A stretch of 64,000 nucleotides of DNA from Achatina immaculata (GCA_009760885.1 CM019697.1:32083762-32147761), one strand, 5' to 3'; counted from the first letter of the stretch, positions 35,701 to 47,355 are shown. The notes: a model not told the origin generated them from the sequence alone. A program made the numbers and translations.

Positions 35701-37584
35701 ATAGTTACCGATCTGTAATTTAATCACTTTTGATCTAGAGGTCGGTCACGCTCGATATACACTCATACAGGTGAAATATGCCTAAACCAGCTCATACCCG
35801 GGGTGAAACTTGAAGGCTAAGCATATTGAGGTACCTCTGCTCTAGAGGTCGGTCACGTCCCAAACATGCCCATACTGGGATAATATGCCTAAACCAGCTC
35901 AACCCAGGGGTGGAAGTCACTAGTGGCGAGGATTCGTCCTCCTGGACAAAAGCTCCATCCTGGTCACAACTAGGAAGGGTAGCAGCCACGACCACAAAAT
36001 GCTGAAGTCGGAGACACTGGACCAGTGCAGTCTAGATAGGCAACCACCTCTCACCCGGCAGTGATACACTGGTATCTCAAAACACGTCGAGGTTTTCCAA
36101 TGAGAAAGTCCAACTCTGGCCTGGGTGGGCTACCACCTCTCACCCAGCGGGGATATACTGATATCTAAAACACGTTGAGGTCTTCCTGTAAGAAAGTCCA
36201 ACTCTAGACTAAACTGGTGCAACGAAAACCACGGTGTCACACAATCCCGCTTCTGAGACCCACCAAGAATACAGGCTCAAGCCCTGAGAACTCTGAATCT
36301 CGTGTGGTCCTTTCAGGGACCACGGGACTTAACGAGGACCACAGGAGTAAATTCAGTAGGATCACAGGGCGGTCTTGGTGGCAGAAGTGAACGAAGAAGA
36401 AGAATCACTTTTGAAATAGTCCTCTTTCAAAACAACATGCTATGCTGTTTCTACTGCTCAAAGCATCTTTTGAAGCCAGTTCTGATATGGGAGAATAGCT
36501 GCCTCATCTGTATCTCTTTGACATCCTGAAATCTTTTTCCTCGCAGATGGTATTTTATTTTTGGGAATAGGAAAATGTCACAGGTGAATATGGTGACTAT
36601 TAACCTGTGGAATGGAGTGCTAAGCAGGAAACTGCTACACAAGTTACGATGCATAGACATGCTTGTTGTCATGGTGGAGTTGCCACACTCATGTATTGTC
36701 AGCCTTTTGTGATGAAATGCGTCCATCAAACACCATGGAACTTCACTGTAGTATTCTTTGTTGATTGTATGACCTGATGGATAGTATTCATGATGCACAG
36801 TTCTATTGTAATAAAAAAAAAAGCAGTCAGCATTATCTTGAAATTGCTGCAGTTTTCTCATGCTTTTGAGGTCAGGAGATGTTGGGGTCTTCCACTGTGG
36901 AGACACAACTTAAAAGTCTTGGTTTTGGGGTCATATCCATAAACCCACAGTTTATCACCATTTATGATTGTTTTTAATAAGTCTTCATCATTTTCGACAC
37001 TTGAGCAGGTCATGAGCAGCTGAAACACAGGCAGATTTGTTGATCCAGTTTTTTCTGATATGGCAATTGCAAGAAACAGATTCAAATATGTAAGAACAAA
37101 GCACTACTGTAAACAAAGCAGACATGCACAGTACGATACTCTGAACCTCATGTGGTCCTCTTGGGGATCTTGTGTGGTCCTTTTAGGGATCACGGGGCGG
37201 TCTTGGCGGTAGAAGCGAACGAAGAAAAAGAATTTGAGCCGTTAAAAAGAAGAGCATTAACACTTGGTAGCCAGTAGAACAAGCGCTTGTTTTGTTTTTT
37301 TTTCTCTCTCCCAAAACCAATATTTTCCCAGTGTGCTCAGTATCATTTATATCATCATTCTGATGGCAGTAAAAGCTGCGATGTTCAGTTTCTTTTTAAA
37401 TACTTAATATATGTATGTCCTTGTAATATCTCTGGGGTTTTTTTTCCTTTCCTCTTCAGCTTTGGGCAGAGCCTGTGGTGTGTCTCGGCCGGTGATTGCC
37501 TGTTCAGTCATTCAAAAAGAAGGGTCGCAACTTCGAAACCAGATTCAGGCAATTCAGCGGAGCATAGAGCGTTTGCTGATCTGA
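29738..37584 (+). CDS. SNU13: SNU13 / 15.5K (NHP2L1), L7Ae-family snRNP and snoRNP protein
   Basis: Binds kink-turn RNA: the U4 snRNA 5' stem-loop in the tri-snRNP and box C/D snoRNAs in the nucleolus (family knowledge). Coding exons: 29738-29740 (ATG only), 31238-31361, 31993-32096, 34870-34903 and 37460-37584. All introns are GT-AG; phases join cleanly to 129 codons (human protein 128). Landmarks: [20 protein letters not shown] near residue 9, [13 protein letters not shown] near 37-49 (RNA-contacting stretch), [19 protein letters not shown] near 59-77, [20 protein letters not shown] near 85-104, and SIERLLI at the end. The third intron donor, AAG|GTTGGT, is weak but gives the conserved junction. 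The introns hold SINEs, LINE fragments, a dead mariner and an M copy. No stop or shift interrupts the frame, so the gene looks functional. Confidence 0.96.
30195..30390 (+). mobile_element. tRNA-headed SINE, type S1, in SNU13 intron 1
   Basis: Head agtctaagtggttagtgcac with gggggttcgaatctgg (box B); body aaaggcggccaggcgtgata. Closely matches the minus-strand copy at 2130-2376. It is followed by a poly-C and poly-T stretch. Confidence 0.8.
30680..30912 (-). mobile_element. tRNA-headed SINE, type S3, in SNU13 intron 1
   Basis: The minus strand starts tgtgtgccatggtggtgtag, has ccctggtttgattctgc (box B-like), and ends ctagaaatgtgaaagcacta. Same family as 28184-28428; antisense to SNU13. Confidence 0.75.
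32514..32750. repeat. GC-rich SINE-like block in SNU13 intron 3
   Basis: Contains gtcgtcttttacgatcatgt and two arms gctacccgggc and cccgggtaccacac that can pair imperfectly. The pattern of TTTTACGA, then CCTATTCT, then CCCGGG recalls a conserved central SINE domain seen in invertebrates, but I am not sure of the family. An apparently unique GC island in AT-rich intron sequence. Confidence 0.35.
33358..33730 (+). mobile_element. RTE-type LINE family D 3' fragment in SNU13 intron 3
   Basis: Encodes [40 protein letters not shown] and [14 protein letters not shown], the RT C-terminal end of family D (compare 3958-4785). It ends in ttgattgattgata, a short tail repeat. Confidence 0.8.
34018..34405 (+). 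mobile_element. RTE-type LINE family B 3' fragment with small insertion
   Basis: Family B C-terminal pieces (KCLRKILGIKWNEF-like near 34130, [20 protein letters not shown] near 34290, TLRTLCDV then a stop). Near 34031-34124 an ~80 bp SINE-like segment is flanked by ttgaaaacagata on both sides, a 13 bp target duplication. The 3' tail is aaggataagagatacaagaa. Confidence 0.75.
34436..34625. mobile_element. family D LINE fragment next to SINE S2 tail
   Basis: 34436-34562 on the plus strand resembles the GRPREKIMDxLTQW end of family D RT, with frame breaks. 34563-34625 on the minus strand matches the S2 SINE tail (taccttaatggcatggaaac). Both are in SNU13 intron 3. Confidence 0.5.
35642..37090 (-). 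mobile_element. broken mariner-like element in SNU13 intron 4
   Basis: The left terminus ggggcgatcaaaaagtatct resembles a mariner inverted repeat. Minus-strand translation gives [20 protein letters not shown] near 37000 (first catalytic Asp; the usual E of GDET is lost), [19 protein letters not shown] near 36780, LHHDN (second Asp, in another frame) near 36690, and [20 protein letters not shown] near 36550. Several shifts, loss of the N-terminal part and an M insertion make it inactive. The right inverted repeat was not found. Confidence 0.75.
35733..36402 (+). mobile_element. modular retroposon M, copy 4, short form
   Basis: A 670 bp insertion in the mariner, flanked by aatcacttttg at 35722-35732 and 36403-36413 (exact 11 bp target duplication). 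It starts inside a Q module (5'-truncated) and has about two Q and two P modules. It ends cagaagtgaacgaagaagaa. The truncation at the end opposite the (GAA)n tail is as expected of a target-primed retroposon. Confidence 0.85.
37134..37231 (+). mobile_element. retroposon M 3' fragment
   Basis: About 98 bp matching the M 3' end: cgatactctgaacctcatgt through ggtagaagcgaacgaagaaa. It sits in SNU13 intron 4, right of the mariner fragment. Confidence 0.8.
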
Positions 37585-37793
37585 GAAATATTGTTTAAAA
37601 AATCAAATTTCTCTGAATGTAACTAACAATTACTCATTTTGTTTGTTGTCATTATTTTTTAATTTTTTTTTGTTCACAATGTTAAGATATGGATTTTAAA
37701 GTCAGTTTATAATTAACTGTCTTTAGAGATAGTTAGGTGATGTCTGATGTATTTTGTTTGAGAAAGAAGTATAATTGCAATGGCATCTCAGTA

Positions 37794-37799
37794 AATAAA
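37794..37799 (+). terminator. SNU13 poly(A) signal
   Basis: AATAAA about 210 bases after the SNU13 stop codon, in an AT-rich 3' UTR. Confidence 0.6.
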
Positions 37800-37804
37800 T
37801 ATTT

Positions 37805-38254
37805 TTTTCTAAAACACTGGCGGTCCTTTTTGTTTTTGTCATGATTATCTTTCATGTTTGATGATGTTAACAGTGTAGTTTATAATGATATTTCTAGATG
37901 GGGTTGTGTGAGTGAAAAAACCATACACCATGATGATCATTTTATAATCAGTTATGCATATGAATGCTGGATATAACTGATGCTTTTAAATACCACCCTC
38001 AGCGAGTCAGTCATCCTGTTCAGTCTATACTTTTTTTTCCAGGGTGGCTATATAGGATGCAGCATTGTACAGAAAGGCGTGATAGATAGCTGTGCACAGA
38101 AAAGTAGGGGTTTTTTATGGACAAAGAGAACAGCTGAAACTAGGAGAGATAGTATTCTCTTATCTGTTATTTACTTAGACATTGGCACCATCTCTTTCAC
38201 AAGTACAGCACTTCATCTCTGGTTCTCTGCATCACTGTAGAGCTAGTAAAGAGG
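37805..38254. other. no recognisable feature
   Basis: Sequence downstream of SNU13. An 86-codon frame at 37980-38240 resembles no known family. Confidence 0.4.
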
Positions 38255-38483
38255 ATAAAAGTGAGAAAACTTTTGGACACATTAAATGTCATGAGAATTT
38301 AGAGAAGACTCTTGGAAGAGAACATGGGAAAAAGAAAGAGATGAAGACCAAAGTGAAGATGGATGCAAGACAGTGTTTATAATCTGGAAATGGATGCATC
38401 AGCAGCAGGCCATCTTGCTTACAACCAAGAGGCCTACAATAGAGCTGTTAGGGAGGCAAAGTTACGCAAGGGACAAGCAACTG
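38255..38483 (+). mobile_element. RTE-type LINE family A 3' end fragment
   Basis: Ends with ggatgcatcagcagcaggcc and ctgttagggaggcaaagtta, the family A C-terminal code (DASAAGHL and AVREAK) seen at 7396, 18066 and 52015. Degenerate. Confidence 0.7.
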
Positions 38484-39590
38484 ACTGACACGTCCCACTA
38501 AAGCGCTCTGTCTATGAATTTTTTCAAGGTCTAATCCTATAAAAAAAACTGTTCTCTTACTAAACTTAAGAATCAGGAATTGGACACATGAAGTATTTTT
38601 ATTCTGCATGAGGCATACTGGTGTATCTAAATCATAATTCAGGGTAATGAGCAAGATGACAACAATGCAGTTTGATACACAAAAGATGTTTGGCAGTTGG
38701 CATGGTCTAGGGCACTGTGAAGGCAAGAACACATTAGAGCTGCTGATCCAGTGCTAGCACTCTGCCTGAGGAAATGGCACAAGAACATACTGAAGATTTA
38801 AGTATAAACTGAGGAAAGCATCGTAGCTGAGGGCACTGCAGTTATATATTAAATACATGTGTGTATTCACTGAAGATCTCTTGAAAGTATGCAACATTCC
38901 AACTATTTGTTGATTTAGCAAGATTTATGCTGCTAAAGGAAACCTTTCTTTTCCATGTTTTTCTGATTGTCTGTCTGTTTTAGTAATTTTATTATTTAGG
39001 TCATTGATTATAAAAGAAAATAAATTTGAAACATAGTAAAAATGCTTTAATTTAAAACAGATTACGAGCAGAGAAATACAAATAATGTGTTCAGAACCTT
39101 TTCTGTACAAATAATGTCATCTGTGGAAATAAAAATATATAAGAAAAAAACAACTGGTGATGGATTATGTCACCACTGGAGAAACATGGCTTAAGTAAGT
39201 TTCATTCTGAAACTTGTATGCCAAACCTGTCTTAAAATCACAAAGATTCTACTGAAATGCCAAGCATACAGTTCATGATGAAAAGTGATATATTCTAAAA
39301 TCCGTGGAGTTAATGGAAAGATCACCTTCACAATGATTATTATCTTCAGTGACTTGCGATAGTCTTTCACAAGCAAAAACAGCATCCTGGAAGCAGAGTT
39401 ATTAAAGAAGTTAGAAAACTGAAATATGAAAAAAAATATGTTTCATCTTGTTACATCTCTGAACTAATACAGATGTATGGCATTGGTGTATGGAAAGTAC
39501 TTTTGTTGACAACTACTGGTTTAAAATATTGCACATGTCTGTCCATCATCCGTAAATAGACAAGAACAAACTTTCAACTAACAGCAAGAC
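38484..39590. other. no recognisable feature
   Basis: AT-rich intergenic sequence; no coding or repeat family recognised. Confidence 0.4.
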
Positions 39591-39599
39591 ACATGACCC

Positions 39600-39830
39600 A
39601 GAATGCATACATACATAGGATGAAGCGCCCAAATGTCTACTGTGTGATAATAACAAAGAAATAGTCACACACCATCTCCTAGAGTGTTCAGTTCAGATTT
39701 ATGACAGGAATACCTGCCTGAGCATCCAGACATCAAGAACACATTATATGTGAATTCAATAAAGACCTACAGATACTTTATCAATGCTTTGAGCCAAAGA
39801 GTGCAGGATCAAATGGCTGCTGGACTGGAG
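39600..39830 (+). mobile_element. I-like LINE 3' coding fragment
   Basis: Encodes APKCLLCDNNKEIVTHHLLE CS, the Cys/His cluster at the C-terminal end of jockey/I-type ORF2; compare CMHCSRQEEETVKHHLMDCS at 9651-9928. Only the last part remains. Confidence 0.6.
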
Positions 39831-40285
39831 AAATGAAATCCATGTCCGTGGTCAGTAATTGACCAAGCAATCACCACCAGCAGTGCCCTTATGGTGCCTT
39901 GCAGGGCAGCAACAGCCTCTGCTTCTCATGCCCTGTGACCAGCCTTTGCACAGTGCATGCTGCTTATTTCTGCTATCACGGTTCTTTCCCTCAAAATTCC
40001 GTTGCATGACTTTCTTAGCAATGTTGCTGGGGTCCCCTTCAGAGCACGTGACCCAGTCCGTGCATTTCTTGCTATTATTATGTCTTCTTGTTCACATTGG
40101 ACAAGTGGATCTTTATTATTTAAGACCTCTACATATCTGAAATATTTGTTGAGTTGTGTTATTACTAGCAATTTTTTTAAAAACTTAACTGAACTGACCT
40201 CAAATATGAAACATGATTTAAAAAAAAAAAAAAAAACCTGAAAGTGCTGATTTAATGCTAAATATCATAACAATATTTGGTCTCA
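39831..40285. other. no recognisable feature
   Basis: Both strands carry open frames of 80-94 codons (39859-40241) without a recognisable domain. Coding is not supported. Confidence 0.35.
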
Positions 40286-40556
40286 TTGGAGATGGACATA
40301 TATTGGTCACACGATGAGAAGAAACAATCAGAGAATCCCAAAACAAGCTATCGAGTGGAATACAACAGGCCGAAGAAAAAGAGATCAACCATGTGAAACT
40401 GAAAAAAGGACATTATTAAGAGAAGCCAAATTAGTATTCATAAAATCCCTTGATGAGGTTGAAAAGCTCGCCAAAAAAGTGGACAACTCAGTGAACTACC
40501 ATACGGAGCTCTATGTGACATTTAATGGCACGGGAATGGTGTAAGATGCAAGAAGA
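40286..40556 (+). mobile_element. RTE-type LINE family B 3' fragment
   Basis: Encodes RWTYIGHTMRRNNQRIPKQA then [18 protein letters not shown], the family B RT C-terminal end, frame-broken near the stop. It ends with the family tail near gcacgggaatggtgtaagat. Confidence 0.8.
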
Positions 40557-40569
40557 AGTAAGATCATAG

Positions 40570-40935
40570 CGACAATGAGAAAGCTGACAAAAGAAGGCAT
40601 GAAATGGAGCAACCAAATGTGCTGGTCACATTTAACCAGAAAAGAAAGGGGGGGGGGGGGGTGGCATGATAAATACCTGCAGGAGGTCACACCATCACAT
40701 GATGACTATGACCTGCTAAAGAGAAATAATCGAGTCATCATTTTCCACCTAAGAACAGGACAAACCGACTAAGAAATTGCACTTATACAAAATTCAAGTT
40801 AGAAATTCTCTTATTTGTGCATGTGCTCAGGCACTTCAAAATGTGGAACATGTGCTCCAAAACTACACCAACTGTGCAACACTGAGGCACAATTATAGCT
40901 CCATTGAAACCACTCAAGGAACCCACAAATAACTA
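40570..40935 (+). mobile_element. I-like LINE 3' fragment
   Basis: Matches the end of the element at 54049-58425: HDDYDLLKRNNRVIIFHLRTG (compare HDDYHMLNRKEQVTIFRLRT) and CAQALQNVEHVLQNYTN-like sequence near 40820-40870. A poly-G run lies at 40649. Confidence 0.75.
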
Positions 40936-41015
40936 TTCATTTTTTTTTTCCAAGAGACCAAAAATTTAATAGATCTTTCTGTTAAATTTTTGGAGTCTCT
41001 TAACAGATCTTTTGG

Positions 41016-41250
41016 GAGCCGTGTTAGCACAGTGGATTAGTCACTTGCTCAGCAACCAGGAAACCCGATGTTGACTTCCGCTCACCACAAGGTGGTCAAA
41101 CCATGGTTCAAAAACAACAAAGAACTCCCAGCCTCTATAAAAAAAAAAGGGTACCAGGGTTAACACTCTGGGAAGGAAGAGGAGTGACACTGCTAGCTAC
41201 GGAGTTGGTGCTGATGCCACGACGGTAGTCAGCAGAGCATTTGTAGTTTA
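41016..41250 (+). mobile_element. tRNA-headed SINE-like repeat, type S4
   Basis: Head gagccgtgttagcacagtgg then attagtcacttgctcagc resembles a tRNA box A region. A weak box B-like ggttcaaaaa follows at about 41105 and an A-run at 41140. The only copy in the window. Confidence 0.45.
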
Positions 41251-43182
41251 ACAACAATGTTCAATGACACTGGTTAACAACTCATACCTTTATCTGTAGT
41301 GGATCTTTCAATGAGATTAATGGTGATGAAAGTCAACAAAAATAATTGTAAGTGTCAAGTTATATGTGTCATAAATCTTGAAAAGAAAAATAAAACACAT
41401 ACGTTGCATTTTTTTATAAGATTGCCAACTTTAAATCATTGGATCTCATTTTCAAAAAACAAAACAAAACAAAAACACCAACAAGAACTTCAGTATTATT
41501 AACTTAAAATTACAATTTTTCTCACTTCTTAAATTCTATTTTTTATTTTTAGATAACAGTGCTGTGAAAGAGACTTAAAAGATAGCGTGAAATAAGAAGA
41601 GTTAATTTTGTTCACAATTAATGTCTTTGAAGTAGTAGACAATATATTTAATGATCCGTTTTGATAAAGCTACTTTATATTACTTGGCAGAAGTTGTTAA
41701 ATATTTGTATTTTAAAGTTAAAGTACGAATACTTAATTAAGCGCTGGCACGTACAGTCCAACATACTGATCACATGCAAATGTTCTCTCATATGTATCTG
41801 AGTGAGTAAAACGGACAAAATTCCGCCTGCTACGCAAAACACCGTACTTTTTTTTTTCCAGTCCCTGGTGATACTAAACAAACTGGTCTGACGATGTCTA
41901 TGCTCACGTAAAAGAATTAAATCTAAAAGTACTAGTTCCCAAACGCAAATCATTATGACAGCTAGTTAGCAAAATCGGACTGCAGGCAAACTGGTGAAAT
42001 TGTTGGTGGAAATTTAATTCCGGTTTGACTGTCCCTCCCTTCCCCCCTATGGCTCTCGATGTTTGCCACTGTATGTAAGTGTGGGTGAGTGAGTGAATGA
42101 TAATCCTTCATAATTTGACCATTTATTTCTCGATGCTATAATGTCACCCGGACTTCTAGAACAAACTTAAAAGCCATTTATATTCATATTTTTATACTCT
42201 TTTTTTTCAACTATTATTATCTTTTGTAAACTTACGTTTCACATATATTCACTCATTCGTATGTACAAAAATTGATTCTTACAGCACTCCCTGGTGTCTT
42301 TCTCGTTTGACCTTGAGAATTGGATGGCCTGGTTGAACATGCGTGTAATTCACTTCTGTATGACCTGTAAAGGATACAAAATGCACACGATCTTTACGTG
42401 CACTGACAAAACAAAATTCAAAGCCAGAAGGACTTAAAGGAAGCATAACAGAAAACTGAGCAGACAAACACGACAAAAGGCAAAATGTTTTGTGACAGAG
42501 GCACTGGGAAAATGAGCGTAAATAAAGAACGGTAAAACATCATCTTATGAAGATTTTTTTTAACCAAAGCACGTTTATAATATCTTTTTTTCAGAATACA
42601 GAAGTCTGCGAATCTAAGAATGGCGTGTATTATCATCACCTTGGAATGTCTTGTAAACTGGTCCAATCTTTTGTTCGCCTCGTTACTTGTGTTGTGTGAT
42701 CTATCGTTTCTGTCAAAAATGGCTCATAAAAAAAGCAACAGGTGGTCAAAGCAATCTCTCAAAGGCTGAGAGGAAGCGGAAAGTGCTATCTCTCCACGGG
42801 AAAAATAAGAATCTTGAAAAGTGGCTGGTAGTATGCCCAAGTGGACTGTAGGGTCGATAAGAGCGAATCGAGCAGAAATAAGCATTGGCTCTGTAGGCAC
42901 CACGCACATTCATCATCATCTTACGAGCGTTATCAAGAGACAATAATCAGGGTTTTGACGAGCGTTGATACGGTGAGAGAGAAAGAGGTTTGGGGGGGGG
43001 GATTTATATATTTTTTTCTATTTATGTTTTCTATACGTATTTGTATTTTAAATATTTCGTGTTTTATAGTTTTTATGCTATGCATTTCCCTCTGAGGTCA
43101 TTAAACGAGAACAATCTATAAGTGTTGAAAGAAAGAAAATTTCGCACTTTTACTGACGTATAGTAGCAGTATTAGCTTCGGA
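41251..43182. other. no confidently recognisable gene
   Basis: AT-rich, with poly-T and poly-G runs. On the minus strand, tcctttacag before 42370 could be a 3' splice site. The following frame (GHTEVNYTHVQPGHPILKVK, stop at 42279-42281) looks like a possible terminal exon, but I do not recognise the protein and find no partner exon. A 61-codon frame at 42724-42909 is likewise unsupported. Confidence 0.3.
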
Positions 43183-43480
43183 TGAGAAATGCAGATCAGA
43201 AATTAGAAATAGAACAGACCAAGCAAAGACTGCATTTCAGAGAAGGAGAAACATATGACGCAACGCATCTTTACCAACGAATGTTAGAAATCGAGTCCTA
43301 AAATGCTATATTGAGCCTGTCTTACTATATAGAATTTAATCATGGACAATAAGCAAGTCTGCACAAAGATCGCTGGAAGCAGTAGAAATGTGGTTTATTA
43401 GAAGAATGTTGCGAATTCTCTGCACATCAAATATTACTAATAAAGAATATATGGGAAGAACTGGAGAGAAAAAAAAAGAA
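43183..43480 (+). mobile_element. RTE-type LINE family D fragment
   Basis: Encodes degenerate EIRNRTDQAKTAFQRRRN, VLKCYIEPVLLY and [21 protein letters not shown] sequence; compare the intact frame at 3958-4785. It stops at an A-run next to the Tc1 element. Confidence 0.75.
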
Positions 43481-43488
43481 ATCTTTAT

Positions 43489-44781
43489 ATACTGTTCGGA
43501 AAAAGAAACGCAACAAATACGATGTAGCGATTTAAACTGAAATTTACTGATCAGACAAGGGCAAATTGCTCGAAACATTCACTTGGACAACTTTACGTGC
43601 TGACCTGAATTGTATTCAGCAGATGATTCATGAGCACAGAAAAGCGACGCAAGTCAAAGCAGCATTTTTGACAATAACTCATCGCAGGTTCACGAGAATC
43701 CCGTAAAACTTACTGAACACAAAACTCACTGACGATGTCATTGAATGCCTATAAAAGATTGACGCTCCTCGAATCAATTCATTTGAAAATTCAGTGTGCA
43801 AGGATGGCTCATCTGATGTCAGAACATCGACTCATCATTGGACGTTTACAGACTGGACAGTCACAAAGTGTAGTGGCCAGACAATTTAATGTGGTTTTTA
43901 GTAGATTTCAAGAAACTGGTTCAGTTGCAGACCGGCCGCGCAGTGGAAGACCCATAGTCACAACTCCTGCCGAGGACCACTTTATAGGTTGCGTCACCTC
44001 AGTAATCGATTTGCACCTGCGTCCTCAACAGTCCAGTCAATGACAGCAGCTCGTCGAATTTCAGATCAAACGGCCAGGAACCAGCTGCACGACGCTGGTC
44101 TTTGGGCTAGAAGACCCTATAGAGTAACTGTTCTTATGGACCGGCATCGCCAGAACCGACTGCAGAGAGCATCATCAACTGACCTATGCGAATGATTGGA
44201 GAAGGGTTTGGTTTAGTGATGAATCATTCTTTCTGCTCCAGTGACACGATAGACAGAGAAGGGTTTACCGCAGAGTCCATGAGCGCTACGCCAAAAATAG
44301 CATGGATAAGGCTCCTCCACATGGTGGTGGATGTGTATTGGTGTGGGAGACGATCAGCTTCATGGGAAGAAGTGACCTGGTGCAAATTGAAGGACGCCTG
44401 AATGCCCAACAGTACGTCGCTGAAATTCTTCGCCCTCACGTCTTTCCACTTTTGGCTGCACCAGGGCCGATTTTTCAGCAGGATAACGCTCGACCTCATG
44501 TGGCACAACTCACCACCCAGTTCCTCGCTGACAACAATGTCAAGACCATTCCATGGCCGTCCAAGTTATCAGACATGAACCAAATCGAACACTTATTGGA
44601 TGAACTCAATAGACACGTCCGACAGCGATACATGGCGCCAAACAATCTCCGAGAGTTGTCTCTTGCACTGCGGGAAGAGTGGGCAGCCATCCCACAACAA
44701 AAGATTCAACGGCTAATCGGATCCATGTCAAGGAGATGTCGTTCTCTGATACATGCCAGAGGAGGCCATACACCTTACTGA
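43489..44781 (+). mobile_element. Tc1-like (DD34E) transposon, 3' end lost
   Basis: Left terminus ctgttcggaaaaagaaacgc, preceded by TA. The transposase is spread over frames starting at 43735, 43989 and 44302: paired HTH (LIIGRLQTGQSQSVVARQF, RPRSGRPIVTTPAEDHF), WFSDESFFLLQ (first Asp, near 44212), GPIFQQDNARPHVA (second Asp), and DMNQIEHLLDEL. Exactly 34 residues separate the second Asp from the Glu, so DD34E is kept. Shifts near 43990 and 44190-44300 disable it. No matching right inverted repeat was found after 44781. Confidence 0.85.
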
Positions 44782-44789
44782 AAAGACGA

Positions 44790-44930
44790 TTTCTTGACAA
44801 CCTGGAAGACCTACAAGCCTTCGGAGGTGACAAGTGGCAGGAGAGAACTCAGAGGAATGGAGACAAGTCTTATCTGCAGCATTGAGCCGCAGTGGCTCGC
44901 AAAGCTGAAGGGATAAAAAGGAAGATGTTC
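44790..44930 (+). mobile_element. possible LINE RT C-terminal tail
   Basis: gacaagtggcaggagagaac followed by aggaatggagacaagtctta resembles the final Trp-rich block (DRxxWR) of non-LTR polyproteins. Weak, short and frame-broken. Confidence 0.3.
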
Positions 44931-45694
44931 GTAGATTATATGCAGATATGATGCGATTTAAATATAAGATACTTTTGGAATGGTGGGAATGTCATGGAAC
45001 CAAACCCTTTACAACACAGAAACCGAGGGATGATTGTAAACAAGAATGAATTTATTGAAGACATTTCCACGAGAGACCGAGTACGTGAGGTTAGTTAATT
45101 TATTGCCTTAAAATCAACTTTATTTTCTGTAACATGCACTGGACATTTACATTTAGTATTTTCACTTTTTTTAAAAATGTTATATGACGAAGAATATAAA
45201 TGTCTCATTTATTTATTTACTTCAAATATAACGAGGCTGTGTTGCTCTTTTGCTTTAGTCTGGTCACTAAAAGGGTATTTGTATGTAAGATTGCGAAACT
45301 CTCAGTGTACGAAAAAATAACGAGGTTTCCTGACACAACCGTCTCTACGTTCTAAGACAAAGTTATAGAAGACTTTTTAAAAAGTAAAATAAAGGTGAAG
45401 TGTCAGAATGATATATGTTCATTCCTGAATCTTGTGCCTGCTCTTTGAATCCTATCTTTTTTTCATCAATAAATATACTTGTTAACATATCTGTTCCAGG
45501 ATCTCTAACCAGGATTTGAATCTTATCAGTTGTACACAGAGTTGTATGTATCAAACGTGTGGAGACCAAAGAGATTGTGGCATCGCGTATCACACAGTAT
45601 TATATTCAAATTCGAACTAGGACTGTTAACAGTATTATTCTTCGATTGATGGCGGGAGTGGGGGGGGGGGGAAAGAGACCTTGCCTGATTGCTT
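44931..45694. other. no recognisable feature
   Basis: AT-rich, ending with a poly-G run near 45660. Nothing recognised. Confidence 0.4.
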
Positions 45695-45990
45695 GTGACA
45701 GGCTTAGTGAACCGTAGCAGACCAAGGCCTTGTCTCACATCTCCTTTGATGCCTGCAGGAACAAGCTTGAGCCAGACTAACGGGGCAGAGATCGCAATAG
45801 CCCCCTTTGGCGGTGGAGTCTGCTAAAGAAGTGTTGCACACTGCCTGCTTTTTACCTCCACGTAGTGAATGAAAATATAGCCTGTCCAAAACTGCTGTAC
45901 TTCAACACCTCCACAACAGCAGCTAGAAGGAACACTTATTCTGTACACACTTCCAAGTTGATAGAATAACAACGCCATTTTGATGGTTTC
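45695..45990 (-). repeat. dispersed repeat X310, copy 2
   Basis: Matches X310 copies 1 and 3 in ctgctaaagaagtgttgcac, cttgagccagactaacgggg and caacacctccacaacagcag, with more divergence than those two. Confidence 0.65.
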
Positions 45991-47009
45991 TGGAAAGGAG
46001 AGCAGATAAGACATACATGTCCTGAAATCTGCTGGTTATTGATGATTTTTTAAAAATTGAAAATGATGCATACTGTTATCTGTTGCTGTTTTTTTTTTCC
46101 ACTATACCCTCTTTCTGCCGGCTCAATTCTGATTTATAGTTTCTTTTTTATTTATGGACTTAGGACTTTTCAAACTGAAGTATTGACATAAATATTAAGT
46201 TGCAAATCTGATAGTCCAGACTAGACAGTATTGTGATATTGCAAACTAAAGTGAGCTACTGTGTTCTTGAGTGATATCTGAATTAACATCTAAGAACAAT
46301 CTAAAAAGAAAAAGAGGATATCTATGATAACTGAGCAAAGAGCTGGTACAAGCAAAAATGTTTAAGTGAATAATAAAAATTTCATCACAGGAATGATCAC
46401 ACACAGTGGCAGATTTTGCTATTACGCCCGAAAGGACAGCAGACTTGGAATTACATTTATAAAGAAACCTGCAAATACAGATTATTGTTTCATATGACAA
46501 TTATTTGTAAAGGCAGCAGCTGTGTAGGGGGTTTTGTGATGGCTAATCCACATGTATGACTGATATTTCAGTCCTCCAGCAGTTAACTATTATAAGATGG
46601 TGAACTTTCATATAAGCCATGAATGAAGGAGGAGAAAACTCTTTAAGAAAACATGTTATAATTTGAGCTGTGAAGTAATAAGTAAAGAGAAGATTGTTGT
46701 ATTGCTGTTCAAAATCAGTAATCATACACATGTGAGTGATGGGCAGTGAAGGAATGAAACAAAATGTGAAGAAGTTTGGGGAAAAGATGCAACATAAATC
46801 ATGTAAAGAAAAATTTAAAAGTTCTTTAAAAAAAGGTGCAGAACATTGCAAACTAATATGAAGCACAAGTGAAGGACAGAATTATCTGAATTTCATGTCA
46901 AATTCATTGAAAAAGTTAAGGCAAACTTCAAACATATGTAAGAGAGAGTGCTTTGACAAAGACATTTTTTTAGAAGGAATAGAGAGGCAAATGATGTGAT
47001 TAGAGACAC
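45991..47009. other. no recognisable gene
   Basis: AT-rich. A 107-codon minus-strand frame at 46543-46866 has no recognisable domain. Confidence 0.4.
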
Positions 47010-47355
47010 AGACTTATACTTGTACAAACTCCCTGTAACTACAAGCTGTTATTCTTTGCAGCCAGTGCTGTTGAGGTGCTGAGGTACAGCATCGTATTGG
47101 CGTGGGAGTAGGTTATGGCAGCTACTTTTTCAGGCCTGGAGTACAGCTAAAAAGCAGGGGGTATGCAATGCTTCTTAGCTGACCCCACCACCATGGGGAC
47201 TGTGGTGATCCCTGCCCCATTAGCCAGGCTATGCCTGTTACTGGGGGTACAACGGAGAGGTGGGACAAGATCTTGGTCAGCTATGGTTCGCTAACACTGA
47301 CACATCAGCAATGGGTCGCTGATTGCCTCATTGGACAAGCATCTTCACCCCCTTT
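47010..47355 (+). repeat. dispersed repeat X310, copy 3
   Basis: Reverse-complement partner of 17450-17795 over its length, including aagctgttattctttgcagc, tacagctaaaaagcaggggg and attagccaggctatgcctgt. The orientation here was chosen arbitrarily as plus. Confidence 0.7.

Noticed and set aside
36451..36906. A 151-codon minus-strand host gene in SNU13 intron 4
   Set aside because: It is mariner transposase remnant with part of the catalytic region in another frame.
43735..44781. Active Tc1 transposase gene
   Set aside because: The DD34E residues are kept, but the frame is shifted at least twice and the right inverted repeat is absent.
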